64,000 nucleotides of DNA from Ptychodera flava (Eukaryota > Hemichordata > Enteropneusta > Ptychoderidae): the NCBI RefSeq assembly GCF_041260155.1, contig NC_091936.1, positions 39,134,866 through 39,198,865 on the forward strand. The letters run 5' to 3'. Below are positions 38,001-49,900 of the stretch, in pieces. A model generated the notes under the pieces. That model did not search any database, was not told the origin of the DNA, and saw only the letters and a program-made list of their open reading frames with translations. The number at the start of each line of letters is the position of its first letter. Position 1 is the stretch's first letter. The position numbers and the translations under genes are program-made.

Positions 38001-38925
38001 TATTTATCTACTTCACGTTATATGGTTGTTGCTCATTTTCCTCTCGTTTTAATGTGCATCGGTCACGTGTAATTGAAGTGACGCTTTGGAATCAAGCTCA
38101 ATTAATATACAACGATTTTAAATTAAAATATGCGATAAATTGCACACTGTTTTGTTCATTAATCATTCAAAATAAAATTGTAGAACAATCAATGACAATA
38201 ATCTTGTTTTCTTTCTGCGCAATTAGTAAGTGGGTGCACCGCTGCTTACCGTTTCGTTTCTGAACATGTCGTCCATAGCGAACCCCACTCTGAAATACAA
38301 ATGTTAAAAAGCAATGAAGATTTCATTAATCAAGGCAAAGCTTGACACTGATAACACTACACAACTGATCTCGGCCCTCTCTTCAGAAGCCAATAAACAA
38401 AAACAATCACCTTTCTCCGCTGAATGAATACACATAACTTTAGTTATCCTCGTTGGCACGAAACTTACAAAACCACAGGTACGACCTGAAGTTCCAGTTA
38501 CCCTGCCCTCACAGGACTCCATGTGTGCGGGGGTTGCAGGTTAGTTAGTAGGTTAGTATACATTAGTAATATAAATACCTAACTAACAAACCCGGCAGAC
38601 ATCTAATATATCCACAGGTGACCAAACCCACTCTCGTCGACAAAAATCTAAAGTCTATCTATCCTAGGAACTCTATATGTCGGTATCATCATCATAGCAA
38701 AATACAATGTAGTAGGCTGGTTTTGCCTTCGTTTACGAATATTTCAGTGGTTGGTTCGATACTCACCAATTCACCTGCACCAGTACACTCTGAAAATAAA
38801 CTCAAACCGGAAAAGAGGAATAAACATAGCGAGGCTAGGAGCAGAGTTCCTGTGGTCCTTCAGAGAAAGCAGAAAACGGCGACTGTAAACGCTATTTCAA
38901 AATGAAATTTCCAAGGATGAGCCAT
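31320..38925 (-). CDS. Gene 2: signal peptide / C-type lectin / EGF / EAR-propeller protein, with frame breaks
   Basis: Seven exons on the minus strand: 38925-38767, 38289-38250, 37471-37159, 36491-36421, 34434-34321, 33819-33715 and 32408-31320. Splice phases agree throughout (0,1,2,1,1,1). Layout: signal peptide, 40-nt exon, C-type lectin domain over two exons, two EGF domains, and one large exon with about seven EAR (EPTP) repeats. EAR repeats are known from LGI proteins, TSPEAR and the ADGRV1 receptor, where they form a seven-bladed beta-propeller. The length would be about 630 residues. It is a clear paralogue of gene 1: same exon order, phases and 40-nt exon. Oddities: an in-frame TGA at 38862-38860 in the proposed exon 1, and two net one-base frame changes in the last exon. 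It may be a decaying gene, contain base errors, or use a different first exon. Function is inferred as extracellular recognition. Confidence 0.78.
33715..33819 (-). CDS. Gene 2 exon 6: EGF domain 2
   Basis: 105 nt, symmetric phase 1, short EGF module of the tenascin/laminin-like spacing: [27 protein letters not shown]. The donor ACTT|GTAAGT matches that of the last visible exon of gene 1. Joined to the next exon it yields [12 protein letters not shown]. Confidence 0.9.
34321..34434 (-). CDS. Gene 2 exon 5: EGF domain 1
   Basis: 114 nt, symmetric phase 1. Six cysteines in [28 protein letters not shown]. Acceptor CCCTAG, donor ACAG|GTACGC. Confidence 0.9.
34925..35255 (+). repeat. Inverted repeat, left arm (intron 4 of gene 2)
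   Basis: Shares TTCGATTGAGTGTAACATTT, GGAACAACGTCCTTTGGTGT, CATAAACGTTGGATTA and GCTATCAGTGTCTGTGGAA with the reverse complement of 35755-35960. It is interrupted at about 34991-35107 by a retroposon tail that the other arm lacks. Confidence 0.65.
34991..35107 (-). mobile_element. Retroposon 3' tail with (ATT)n, inserted in an inverted repeat
   Basis: About 50 bp (GCTTGCTTGTAAATATAGG, CATTTGTGGCAATAAAAG) next to an (AAT)n tract at 34999-35047. The same 50 bp occurs in the opposite orientation with its (ATT)n at 44887-44962. A conserved 3' end with a microsatellite tail is typical of non-LTR retroposons (LINE or SINE); the family is not identified. It interrupts the left arm of the inverted repeat described at 34925. 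Confidence 0.55.
35755..35960 (-). repeat. Inverted repeat, right arm (intron 4 of gene 2)
   Basis: Reverse-complement copy of 34925-35255 without the inserted tail, so it shows the empty-site version. The arms are about 500 bp apart and could form a cruciform or a hairpin in the intron. Confidence 0.65.
36095..36365. repeat. (TATGG)n pentanucleotide microsatellite
   Basis: About 270 bp of TATGG with GTATGGGTATGG and TATAG variants, in gene 2 intron 4 just past the exon 4 donor. Confidence 0.95.
36421..36491 (-). CDS. Gene 2 exon 4: C-type lectin domain, last part
   Basis: Acceptor GTCTATGTACACAG, donor TTTACAG|GTAAGA, 71 nt. It encodes [20 protein letters not shown] and closes the lectin fold. 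WLDDSC is close to the WND-C motif of calcium-binding lectins, unlike gene 1. A TATGG microsatellite lies only about 55 bases beyond the donor. Confidence 0.85.
37159..37471 (-). CDS. Gene 2 exon 3: C-type lectin domain, first part
   Basis: Acceptor GAAATGAAACAG, donor TTCAC|GTAGGT, 313 nt, phase 1 to 2. It encodes [20 protein letters not shown], the YFGA core and PTANCATF. It aligns by eye with gene 1 exon 3 (GVL..CKYY versus GVL..CRVY) and is six bases shorter. Confidence 0.87.
38250..38289 (-). CDS. Gene 2 exon 2: 40-nt exon
   Basis: Acceptor TTTGTATTTCAG, donor AAACG|GTAAGC, 40 nt, phase 0 to phase 1, encoding [13 protein letters not shown] plus one base. Length and phases equal those of gene 1 exon 2, though the peptide is not conserved beyond a basic, polar character. 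Confidence 0.6.
38767..38925 (-). CDS. Gene 2 exon 1 (candidate): signal peptide with in-frame TGA
   Basis: From ATG (38925-38923) the frame reaches donor GAATTG|GTGAGT in phase 0 after exactly 53 codons, as exon 2 demands. Codons 23-53 include the hydrophobic run [18 protein letters not shown], a good signal-peptide core. Codon 22 is TGA. Alternatively the coding part starts in an upstream exon that joins at an acceptor such as TTTCTGCTTTCTCTGAAG, which would place the TGA in an intron. Confidence 0.45.
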
Positions 38926-41082
38926 GGAGCACATGCATGTCTCGACAACGCGTCATGTATGCATGTATTTTTGTAAAAAAAGACTTAAATTTTCAAGAAT
39001 ATCGTTTGAACCTTATAATAATTATAAGCACAGTAACTTGCTGCAATAGAGAGAAAGTAGTGTAGCTTAATATAATCTCGTCGGTCGTTGTTTTCAGACT
39101 TTATTAGAGAAGTACCGGATGGAAGTCGCTGACGGACAGTACCAAATAGCCAATTATGGAAATATTGTAACCACAGGAGTTGTTACGTGTAAATGAACTA
39201 TTCTAACATATTTTGAACAAAATTACAATTTGAAGGGGAAAATAACAGCTGTGGTAACTGCCCTCCTGCAACGACTTGAACACCTCCCGCCCGCGCGCCC
39301 CTAAATTCCCCCTCTCCAAACTCCCAGTCAGGCAAGCTCCCCGCTCTCCGTTTTTTCATTGAAAACCACCTCCCCACTACAAAAGCTCCCATTGCCATCT
39401 CTTTGCCTCATGCTTTCCCCCTGCCCATATGCAAATCCCAGAAAACAATAGAATCACACTCTCTACCCTGTCTGCCCATCGGGCGTTTTCAGATTGCCCA
39501 CGTACAAGTGGTATGAACTATCCTCGTCCGCTGATGATGAGCAACTGCTAACTCGCCCGTTCCCAGCGCTGTGATACGGGAAATTTTGCCCACCCGCAAG
39601 TAATTGCCTACTACAACAGCTTTTTTCACGACTAGCTTTGCTGGTGACGGGATATGGCGATGAAACAGGAGGGTTATTGGAGGGGGGGGGGAGAAAGACA
39701 GACAGACAGCCATGCAGCCGGAGCTTGACGGTATAGGGACAGAGAACAATTGCCAATGGGTCAGACACAATGTCAATTCGCCTATTTTAGCCAATACTTA
39801 CCGGACAACCATGTTAGTTCCTTGAAAAACCTCCAGATACCGTAAAGCTTCTAAAGACGTCACAGTGTGCACAAAACGGAAAGAAGGATTGTTCTGTACC
39901 GGTTGAACCCTGTGGAGTTATTCAACAAAGATCGTATATCTCCCCTTGCTTCTTACGCGCTATATAAATAGTGAGGACACAATGGGAAAATAATTATCTA
40001 ATTTCATTTTCTTTTGTGTTTCCATGAGACATTTTCTCTCCCATAACGAGACGAAATCAGAGATTTAGGCATATTCCAATTATGTTTTGTTCTGCGAAAT
40101 TATTTGCTGTTTTAATCCATCGGAAATTGAATGGAATGATGTGTATATCTTCTCGTCCATATGGTTGTGTTTTTTTCTGCACAAAATACCGCAATAGTCT
40201 CTTAATCTCTGTTATTGAGGCACCGTCAGATCCAGAAACTGTCATGTTGGGGTAATTTCACTTTCGGATTAAGTATTGTCACATAAATGCTAAACTTAAT
40301 GAACCTCCACATACAGGATTTTATAAATGTATTCAGTATAATAAGGTCGGTATTTGAACACCGAAAATCATTATTTTAGTTTCAACTGTGGAAGTAAACT
40401 TATCATCGCAATTGCGATATTAAAATGATAAACACAGGAATGCATCATTTGAGTTCTTATCAAGTCTCTGATTAGTATCAAATTTAAGGCATACAGTTTG
40501 GCGTATTTTGTGCATGTTCTTCAGAAACGGGTCTTCTTTCTGTACAATGGCCTTCATCGTGTTAAGGCAATGACCGTGGCATTTGATCCCATCAACGTGT
40601 TCCCTTTAAACTGGAAGGATAAACGGCACCTTCCAATATCGCGATAAATTCATAATATACGTTTGATGTGTTTGAAGATTGCTATCGTGGGTACGTGCAC
40701 AGTGCTTTGCTCTCTGAGTAGACAAGCAACAAACAAACAAACAAAAAAGAAAGCAGTAAAATAAATACATGAATAAATAAATAAAATAAATAAATAGATA
40801 AGATTGGCTCGCAAGCGTAGAAAATATAGGTTCTGTATCATTCATGTTCCAGAACGTATTCCACCTTATGTAGTTTTCCTGTCGAATTTGTTGATGTTTT
40901 GGGTTTTATTTTGTTTACCTCATAAACTAACACCACCTTCAAGTTGAACTCTTGTTGGTGTCCACATCCACATTACACTTTGCAGCTGTAAAGTTAACGG
41001 AACAATCCATAGCATACAAAGGGTATTCGATAACGGGCTGAAGGATGTAAAGAACGCAGTCTATATCCTCTGTCACGGTGCT

Positions 41083-41192
41083 TAGGCATATCACAGACCA
41101 CAGTCACCTGTGGTCTTCTTCTCAGGCATATGTACACACGTCTATGGGGCGCATATACAGACGCAGAGCGGAATAGACCACAGGTGACTGTG
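41083..41192 (+). repeat. Dispersed foldback repeat with CACAGGTGACTGTG ends
   Basis: Starts and ends with inverted copies of CAGTCACCTGTGGTC (41101-41115) and GACCACAGGTGACTG (41176-41190) around a core with GTACACACGTCTATGGGGCG. Related copies: 41648-41725 (inverted), 41812-41882 (direct), and a fragment near 37727-37760. Confidence 0.65.
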
Positions 41193-41811
41193 CACAGACG
41201 AGGAGAAATTTCCCCTTGTCCGAGGGCCGATATTCTCCGCGGCCTTTCTCGGAAGTTTTTGTGAACGTAGCAAGAAGTTGCAGCTATCACATTGAAATAC
41301 TTGATGCTGGATGTTAAGAAAACTGCCGTTGTTCATACCCTCTCGGCTGAAAAGTTTGATGCGTTGCACGATGACTACTAGTAGATACCAAAACCCCTTA
41401 TACCACCACGGCTCATCTTCCGACAGAAGGTAACGTACACGACTGACACGATCAAGGCTGCGTTTTACATTGGAGTCCACCAAATCTCAAGTTGGCTTTT
41501 TTGGGTTCGACAGCAGATGAGACCCCGGATGAGACTTGTCTTTTGTCCCCAATTCAGGCGAAGAACAGAGATGATTCCGACAATTTTTTTCCCTACTGCT
41601 TTCCAAAGCGAGCTTACGTACACATCTGTCTATCTCTCTTAACATGTACACAGTCACCTGTGGTATATTCCGTTCTGCGTCTATGCGCCCCATAGACGTG
41701 TGTACATATGACTGAGAGACTGAGAAGAAGCAAGTCAGGAAACCAAATGGCTATTTCGTACAGAAACTAAGCCACCATATCATCGTCGGCGTTTTATTTT
41801 ACTGTGAAAAT

Positions 41812-41882
41812 TCTTCTCGGGCATATGTACACACGTCTATGGGGCGCATAGACGCGGAGCGGAATAGACCACAGGTGACTGT
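41812..41882 (+). repeat. Dispersed foldback repeat, second direct copy
   Basis: TTCTTCTCGGGCATATGTAC, ACGTCTATGGGGCGCATAGA and GAATAGACCACAGGTGACTG repeat the 41.1-kb copy closely. The inverted copy lies at 41648-41725. Confidence 0.65.
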
Positions 41883-43781
41883 GGCATGTACAACAAAATA
41901 TAAAGCAACATTAATACCCCACCAAAACATAAAATAGTTTAAATTACATCCAAGAGCTTTAAGATAATATTGATTTTTGAATTTAGAATTGTTCCCAAAA
42001 ATATCAGATAAATAAATAATACCTTTTTGTGCAAATATGGATGAAAAACAGATTTGTTATCAACAAGAATATTTGCATTCTTCCAAATAACCTGCTCCGC
42101 TGGAGGGGTGGAGTAAAACGGACTGATTTCCTGCCAACAGTACAGCATACTTGATTATGATTGCACAATGCCCACAAAAAAATGAAGTATTGTGACGAAA
42201 CAGAGAGCTTTGTATTGTAAAAAGGTGATGTGGACAATTCTGACTGCAAATAGACACTCAGCCAACCTAAGTGCTATAGTTTTGATGCTACTCAGAAACT
42301 GACAAACTAACCAGTTTTTGCACTCGGTACGTCAGCTTTGTGCGATGGAGGTGGATAGAAAGCAGGTGTCTTTGAAGTAATTTTGTGTCAACTACCAGGT
42401 GTAAGAAAATCAGCCATGATTTGCTACACTTCAAAGAAACAGAAAAAAGAATGCAAGAAAAGTTTGGTTGTTTTCCGTCCATTCTGACTACAGCCATGAT
42501 CTACTACTGCTGCAATTGAACAAATCAAATATAAAGCTTGAAAGTATTCAACACTTGTGAATTCAAGATAAAAAGCTACTTAAAGCACACCATAACAATG
42601 TGTATAAACTTCAGACAGTGCAACAGATTGTCATTTTGAAATCTGATTCCTAGGCTGCTTTTCCATGAACACACCTATTTGGAACTGATAGCAGATGATT
42701 TCACTTTTAAAAAATGTACCACCTAAAAAATCATTTTACTTACGTAACAAAGTCAAATTGATGTTTTCTGTGATGGTTATGGAAGTCATGGAATACTTGA
42801 GAGAAGGAAAACCCACAATGGAAAATTATTTCATTTTGTGAAAGAACAATTTATTTAGCAATCCTTTGAACAAGTTGCAGCATAATACACAATTTTCACA
42901 ACAAGCAAACAACAAGAAGGTATCAAAAATGTGTTCTTGTACAATTTATTGAGCAATTGAAAAATTGGTCAAGGAGTACATCTTTAGTCCATGGAACAAA
43001 CTTCAGCACTTTGTAACAACAAATCTGTTTCTGAACTTTCAATTTGATTTTGTTCATACCTAAAATTTCAGCAAGATTTCATTAATGAGACTGTAATCTT
43101 TAACATTTCATGCAAAAACCCATTGCAGTAAAAATGGAAATATTTCCTTAAAGGCCCCTTCCAAAATTTCTCAGATTTTTATATTTTTGTAGGTCACACT
43201 GCATTTCAATTTTCATCAACCCTTACACCAGCTATACCCCAATTCTAAATCCCCTTGAAGGTCTGAATTGATGTTTTTCCTGCAAGGACAATCTCCAGAT
43301 TTCATTGATATCAGGATAGGGGCCTCAAGGAAGTCCTGCCCAGTAACATTTTGCCGGATGAATCATTACTATGCTGGTACATGGTAGCTAGAGTCAATAA
43401 CGAATAAATTTGCATTCACAAACACTTGTAAGTAACTATTGTTCAATATTTTTGCAATTCTGTTAATTTCTGGAATCATATTCCACAAACAGTGCACACA
43501 CATAAAAACAATGCATTTCTAAACGTGGCCACTAGAGGGAGGCTCAGCAACCATGTTTTGAATTCAAGGCTGTATAAAAGACGAACAACAGTATATCAGA
43601 AGTCCAAAGCTAACTACATGCCTTTTGTGAAAATTTAGCTCTAAAGTATCAAAACATTGAAGTATACATGAAATAACAGGTGTTATGTGAAGTACGGAAA
43701 AACTGACAGTTATGAACTGATCACATGGATGTTCAACAGCTTCAAAGCAGGTGAGTCACTTTAGTCAGCATCACAACATGA

Positions 43782-43935
43782 TTATTTTGTTACTCTAATC
43801 CCTCCTACAGACTGAATACATCGTCCTGGTAGTGTTATCAGGATTCTAGCTGCTTCCAGGGATTCCATATCGCTGTGCTTCTTCGTTCTCCAAATATCTC
43901 CATCGGTGTCTGGCTCCTGACCTAATTTGGTGTTG
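43782..43935 (-). CDS. Homeobox gene: terminal exon
   Basis: Acceptor GCATCAATTTTCAG, 154 nt to TAA at 43784-43782. It encodes NTKLGQEPDTDGDIWRTKKH, then MESLEAARILITLPGR, a short amphipathic helix followed by a stop. The frame stays open and the phase matches, which supports the exon. The function of the tail is unknown. Confidence 0.75.
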
Positions 43936-46900
43936 CTGAAAATTGATGCAAAATTTGAATATGGTTTACAACTGAATATTCACATTCAGTTCATAAAAGA
44001 ATACAGAAACCATTTCACTCTATAATATGAATGTATCAACAACAGATTTTGTAAATTGATTCATTCAACATATTGAATAATTTAGCTCCAAAGGGAATGA
44101 TTTCCATGCAAACAGAGGAAAATAGGAAAATCAATGAGAAACAAGCCATTTGATTGCTGTATTAACTCACTTGAAAATCAGTTGTCGGGCTGATTTTGGT
44201 TTGTCTGTCTTGGATTTTTTTTCATTTAAGTTTGTGTCAGATGAACATGCTGCTCTATCAAGACTTATCATTTCCTCATCATTGTCAGACCCTAGTGGTA
44301 GAAATGATAAAATAGATGTTTTTTTTTATTTGTCTTTCATAAATAATTACACATAACACAGTAAGTTAGTTGAGGTGAAAAGAAATTTAACATATTTTTA
44401 AATATAGGTACAAAGAGGACCATACCAATTCTATATTGACTGTCTTTACCGTAATATTGCATTCCTTGAAATAAAAGTTTTATACTGTTGCTTATACTAT
44501 ACTGATCTCCTCAAGAATAAAACTTTGTGATGAGAATGCAAGTTTTTTGGATTTGAAAATTGAATTATATAAAAGAGGCTGCCATAAACTCTTTGAAAAA
44601 ATACAAATTTTGATACATGATGGTGAAAATTTCATGTTCTTTGCGTGCAATACAATATGTTAAGAAAAGGATTAGCATTGCAAAGAGTAGACTTTTTAGA
44701 CTCAATGCATCTGAAAATCAGCTTATTTCTCTACTAACAAAACAAGAGTTGTCTTTTAATGAACAATGTGCAGATGATACTTTTACTTTATATAAACAAA
44801 GAAATACCTACTTACATTATTATTAACTACTATTATTATACTATATTTCTTTATCTTTATTGGAGAAAAGTTTGAACTTATTTTTGTATCACACTTTTAT
44901 TGCCACAAATGTGATGTAAATCCTATATTTACAAGCAAGCAATAAAATATTATTATTATTACATCTGTGTCTGAACTGCACCCTGTTTCCGTATCTCAAG
45001 ATACAAGTTTCCAAGTTCTGAAACAAATTTAATAGGCTGGATTGACACTGTTACCCATTCTCTCATGTAAAAGGGCCAGTAGATGTAAATTTTGATGATT
45101 TTTTTTTCACTTTTGTTTTGTATATCAATTGTAAGCTTGTTTTCTATCGTACTCCCCTGAGTATGTTAAAACACCAACTACTTAGCTTGTCAACAAAATG
45201 GCTATTTGTGCAGGAATGCGATGTTATTGTTAACATTTGAATTCTAGTCTGGACCAAAATAAGCTTGTCAGAAATAACATTGCAGTCTACATATATACTG
45301 GTTGGTTGATAAGCTGAATACTGTGATTCTGAAACATGCTTTAGGCAGAAGAGGAAGAAACTGAAGTTGACATTAAAAAAAATGGTGAAAAAACCTTCAA
45401 ATTTACAGCTACTGGCCCTTTAAAAACAATTTAGCAAGTAGGCTTGATATGACTTCACTTAAACCAATGGGACATAATCAGATGATGTGATTGATCACTA
45501 ACCTTTGGAAGCTTCAACAAGTGAATGAGGTACTGAGCTTAGCAAATCTGATGGTGGCAATGCTCCTGGTAGGGGACTTGTGTATGTCAATTCATACTGT
45601 TTGGCCTTTTTATCAAGGTTGACAATGGTTGGAGTCATCTCTGGGGATGCTGGACATGAAGAATCATCTGCCTTGATACTGGCAAGGACGTTATCTGAGA
45701 AAGGGTGGGTCACTTTGTCAGATGGACGTTTGACTGGAGGCGCTGAAGCGATTGCTACTCTCTGGCTGGTAAAAACAGGTGACATGTTGTAGATTGGGGA
45801 TAGTGGGTAGTACTGCTCATATCCACTATTGCTGCTGGTTAACGGCCATGGTTGAAAGGTGTAACTGCCACGAAGTGGGTTGTAGGACCCAGGTATAGTG
45901 GTTAACTCATACTCTTGATAGCGTTGAAAGTTCAGGTAGGTGTCATATTCCCTTCCACTGAGCTGAGGCAGGCTTTGGAAGTGTCGCCAATAGTCCTGAT
46001 ATGGCTGACTGCAGGTACTGGAATTCAGTGATCTGTCTTCAGCATTTTCTATGGCGACAAGTTTTTCATCTTTTGCCTTTGAAGGTAGCACTGGCTGAAA
46101 TGCAGAGGGTTGTCTTTGTCTATTTAGCTGCTGGCCTCCTACATTTAAGGAGACTTGTAGCTTTTCTACTCCTGGTGCCTGAGAGCCATCATTGATGCAC
46201 ATCCCCGGTGTTGGCACCTCTTTAATCACTGTGTGTTTCCTCTTCTTACCAGAACTTGAACCCTTTTTGTACTTTCTAAATTGCTTGTGTGACATCGATG
46301 ACTTTCCGGTGGCATTTTCCCTCTTCTTCACACGTCTTCTCATATTTGCAAACCATGTCCTCACCTGTGTCAGGGTCAATCCAGTTCTTCTGGATAGTTC
46401 CACCTTCTGCTCCGGGCTTGGGTATGGATGTTGCTTGTGCTCTGCATACCAGCATTCCAAGATTTGCCTGGCATAGTTTGGTAGAGTGTTCACCTGACGC
46501 TGTCCAGAAGGCAAGATACTCCTGGGCGGCGGAAACCTTTAGAGACCAGAGAAATACATGAATCTAAGATATGGTAGTTTGAGCCTTGAAAATGAAAGAT
46601 GTAAACTTTGCTCTAACTTTCCTCATGAGCAAACTTTTAGCTAGTCTCTTTCAAAATCAAGAATACAAATCAGGGGTCCTGGTACAAAGTTTGGCACTAA
46701 AGCAACAAATTAAACAATGTTTAAAAATACCAATACTTTGAATTCAAAATGGTCACCACCACCCCTATGTATCTCTATGAGGGAAAACAAAATTCCTGAT
46801 TTTCATAAAACTAAACTGGTGGAAAGTTAATGTACTTATACATACACTTTAAAATGAGCCTCCACAAGTGGTAGCCCAAAAGAACAATGTTAAAGTTTGA

Positions 46901-49900
46901 GTCTGAATGCCTGTCCTAGAGGTACATTCAACCGTAATTATGATTATCAATGAAATAGAGAGCAGTCTAAAAATTTGATGACTTAAGATTACCTCTGATG
47001 TCCTCACTGTGTCATCTTTTGTCTTTGAGAAATTTGTAAAGCATGCAGCTTGTTCAATACTTTCAGAGACAAACTGATCAATACAGCTGGAATAAGAGTA
47101 TTGGCACGCCAAAATTGCTGTTTACATGGATATGAGAAACTTCTATTGTACCTTTGGCGAACTCTGAATTTAATCAAAGGGGTTAGTGGTTTGTGGTCCC
47201 TGTTAAACTTCTCCAGGTAATGCGCTTCATCCCACAATGAAACAAGATCTTCACCGTCATCATATGGGTAGGTCTGTAGGTAATACAGTCACAATAGAGC
47301 CCGATTTAATGAAACTGTTAAAATATGCATGTACAACACCTGCGGTAAAAATTTAGACTGTATACTCTCGTTCTATATATGCCATGTTAATCCTTCCAAA
47401 ATGTATTTTCACAACTGTTGCAGATTGCAATTTGTTTGAGCTCATTATTCTTAGGCTGTGAATACAATGGCTGTAAAAGGAAAGTGAAAACATATTTGCT
47501 GTTTATTTTCGGGCACCTGGGAAGAAATCTTTGAGAAAGCAAAACAGTATTTTTGTGGTTTCGACATGGACAAAGGGATGCATCAAGAGGACACGGTCTG
47601 CTACAAAATATAAAGGCACCTGATTTAGAAAAGGCACCACTAACAAACAAACAATGCTGACGATCAATAACCATCAATATGTCATCATGCATTATTAATG
47701 AAGACAGTTCGACTGCATTTCACTTGGTGTCCACATGCATTGTTGATTTATCTGGTTACAATACATCTTTTGTTACTTTCTTTGTTATAAAGTTGTCCTG
47801 AATGGTTTACAAACTATATGACAGGTATTGTTTTTCAAACACTGTATTCACTTTTTTTAATCAAAGGAGACAGGTTTGACCATGTGTGATCAGTGTCTGA
47901 TGTCTCTCAAAAGAACAGACTGGCTGTCTGAATCAATTTAATATTCAAAGAAAGCTATACACATGTAGCAATGACAGAAAAGCTGGAAGTACACTCTGTC
48001 TACCGAAACCAAACAGTGCTAAAAAATCTTAACGTCTTCTAAGTTTGCATAATTTATGATAAGAAGGATCAGACAGGTATCAGTATTAAAGGATTGTGAA
48101 AGGGACTGGATAGTTTTTGCATTGTAAGACCAAGTATATAGATTGGAATTACACACCAATAATTCTTTCAAGGACAAAATCTCTTACACTACTTGCAACC
48201 ACAATAGTGACTGGTGTTATTACTCTCTGCTAGTCTAGACATGGCTTGGCGTTTACAATACACAATCACCAACATTAAATTTCTTTAACCTTTTAAAATA
48301 TTTATTCACAAGTTTGCAACTTGGTGAATATCATGCCTTGCAGTTTACTAATTCCATTCCAAGCAGCAGCTTCTTTTCTTTGAGTGTGTCTTAAAAAGTA
48401 TGATTCTATTTCTGTAGTTTAAAAACAAAAATCTGATGTGTACTTGACATGGTATATGTGGAGGGAAAGCTGTAACTTCTAAGTTGACAAGGATGAGTTA
48501 AAATAAAATTTGTTTACTCTGCCATCCATACTTTGAATTAATGCTCTTCTTTGATGTGGGAATCAACTGGTCTAGTATCCCAAAAGTTACGATGCGTAAA
48601 TAATCAGCAAATAGGCATGAAAAGGTGCCATTACCACCTTTAGAAATAATCATTATCCAATAATTTGAGGTAACAATACACGATTGCCTTACTTTGTAAA
48701 GTGTCCATTTTGTCATTTGTCATACACAGTGGACTGTGCCAGACAAGACTTATCAGTTTAAGTATGCGTAGTAGGACTACAACTGATTTCACATCATGTG
48801 ACCAAGTGAAGGTTGCACAGAACCCAGAACATTGTCACTATTTGATACACAGCTCTACAGATCATGCGTTTGGGTTCGGTATGGCACTCACAGATGTGGT
48901 TTATCTGCAGTGCTTGGATGGACATGACGTGATTGATGTGATTGATACTTGTAAGATACCTTGATTTTCTTGGTGTGCCAATCCAAAAATTTCTTCAAAT
49001 TTTCTTCGAATTCTCTGCTATGATCACAAGTAATATATTTTATTCAAACTGATGAATTTGTGACATTTATTTGTGCACAGGGATAAGACACTAGCTTATG
49101 GAATGTAAATATCTGCTCAAGCCTCTAATTTGTGCTCCAATGGAATACTTGAATTTGACCTATAACATCAGTAAATGCTTATTTAAGCGAGTTTAGTCAT
49201 GAGTTATTGGCTAAATTTGTCTGAAATTAAATATCTTAATTTTCTGAAGTTTCTCTTTATGTGGCACTTCCCGTCCATGCATTTCTAATATTGATAAAAG
49301 AACAAACACTGAACTAGAACTGAAGGCAATGTCCTCCAGGGACAGCTAACATAATTTATTTGTAAGTGATCTCTTTCGGACAGGCAAGTTTTTTTTTTCT
49401 ATATCAACAGATGTAGATTGTTTGGGTAACAATTTTTCCTCATTTCAAATGGGGAGGTTTGTAGAGTTTGCTGATAGAGAAGAGGAATGTGGGAGAGGTC
49501 TTCTGTAGAGGGGAGAGGGCATTGGGAGTTTTGTTGATAGGGAGAGGGAGAGCAGGGATATATCCTGGTGTGACAATCTCTGAATGTTATCCCTTTTTGT
49601 ACACCCTAGATTCCCATCTACCGGGAAATTGGGGATAGTAAACAGGAATAATTCTAAAAAACTGTTTGTTCAACTCCACAGATGAGACGTGATGCAGACA
49701 ATGAATGGGCCACGAGACATGGGTTTTTGAAACACTATTAAATATTAAAAACTGCTAAAAAATTCATATAGGCATTATCTATGTGGGGTCAGTCGGGTGC
49801 ACAGCATTGGCTGTGCTGTGTTTGGTGACACTCCTCAGAAACAATGGTAGTATTATCATGCAAATGAGAAGTTACTCAAAATGATATGTTCAGCATTTGC

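Larger units (their letters stand above)
38926..43781. other. Intergenic region between gene 2 and the homeobox gene
   Basis: No supported exon. It includes a C-rich stretch (39260-39430), AAAT/AAAC simple sequence (40726-40801) and the palindromic dispersed repeats at 41.1-41.9 kb. TTTATT at 42945-42950 and 42850-42855 gives AATAAA on the minus strand and could be the poly(A) signal of the homeobox gene. Confidence 0.5.

Noticed and set aside
38466-38520. Possible extra gene 2 exon ([15 protein letters not shown]) before a GTAAGT
   Set aside because: No good acceptor, and including it would break the exon phases that already match gene 1.
39463-39794. Two overlapping 101-residue minus-strand frames
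   Set aside because: Low-complexity C/T-rich DNA; no domain, no splice support, and the two frames overlap in different phases.
41142-41483. 113-residue minus-strand frame
   Set aside because: It overlaps the dispersed foldback repeat and has no recognisable domain.
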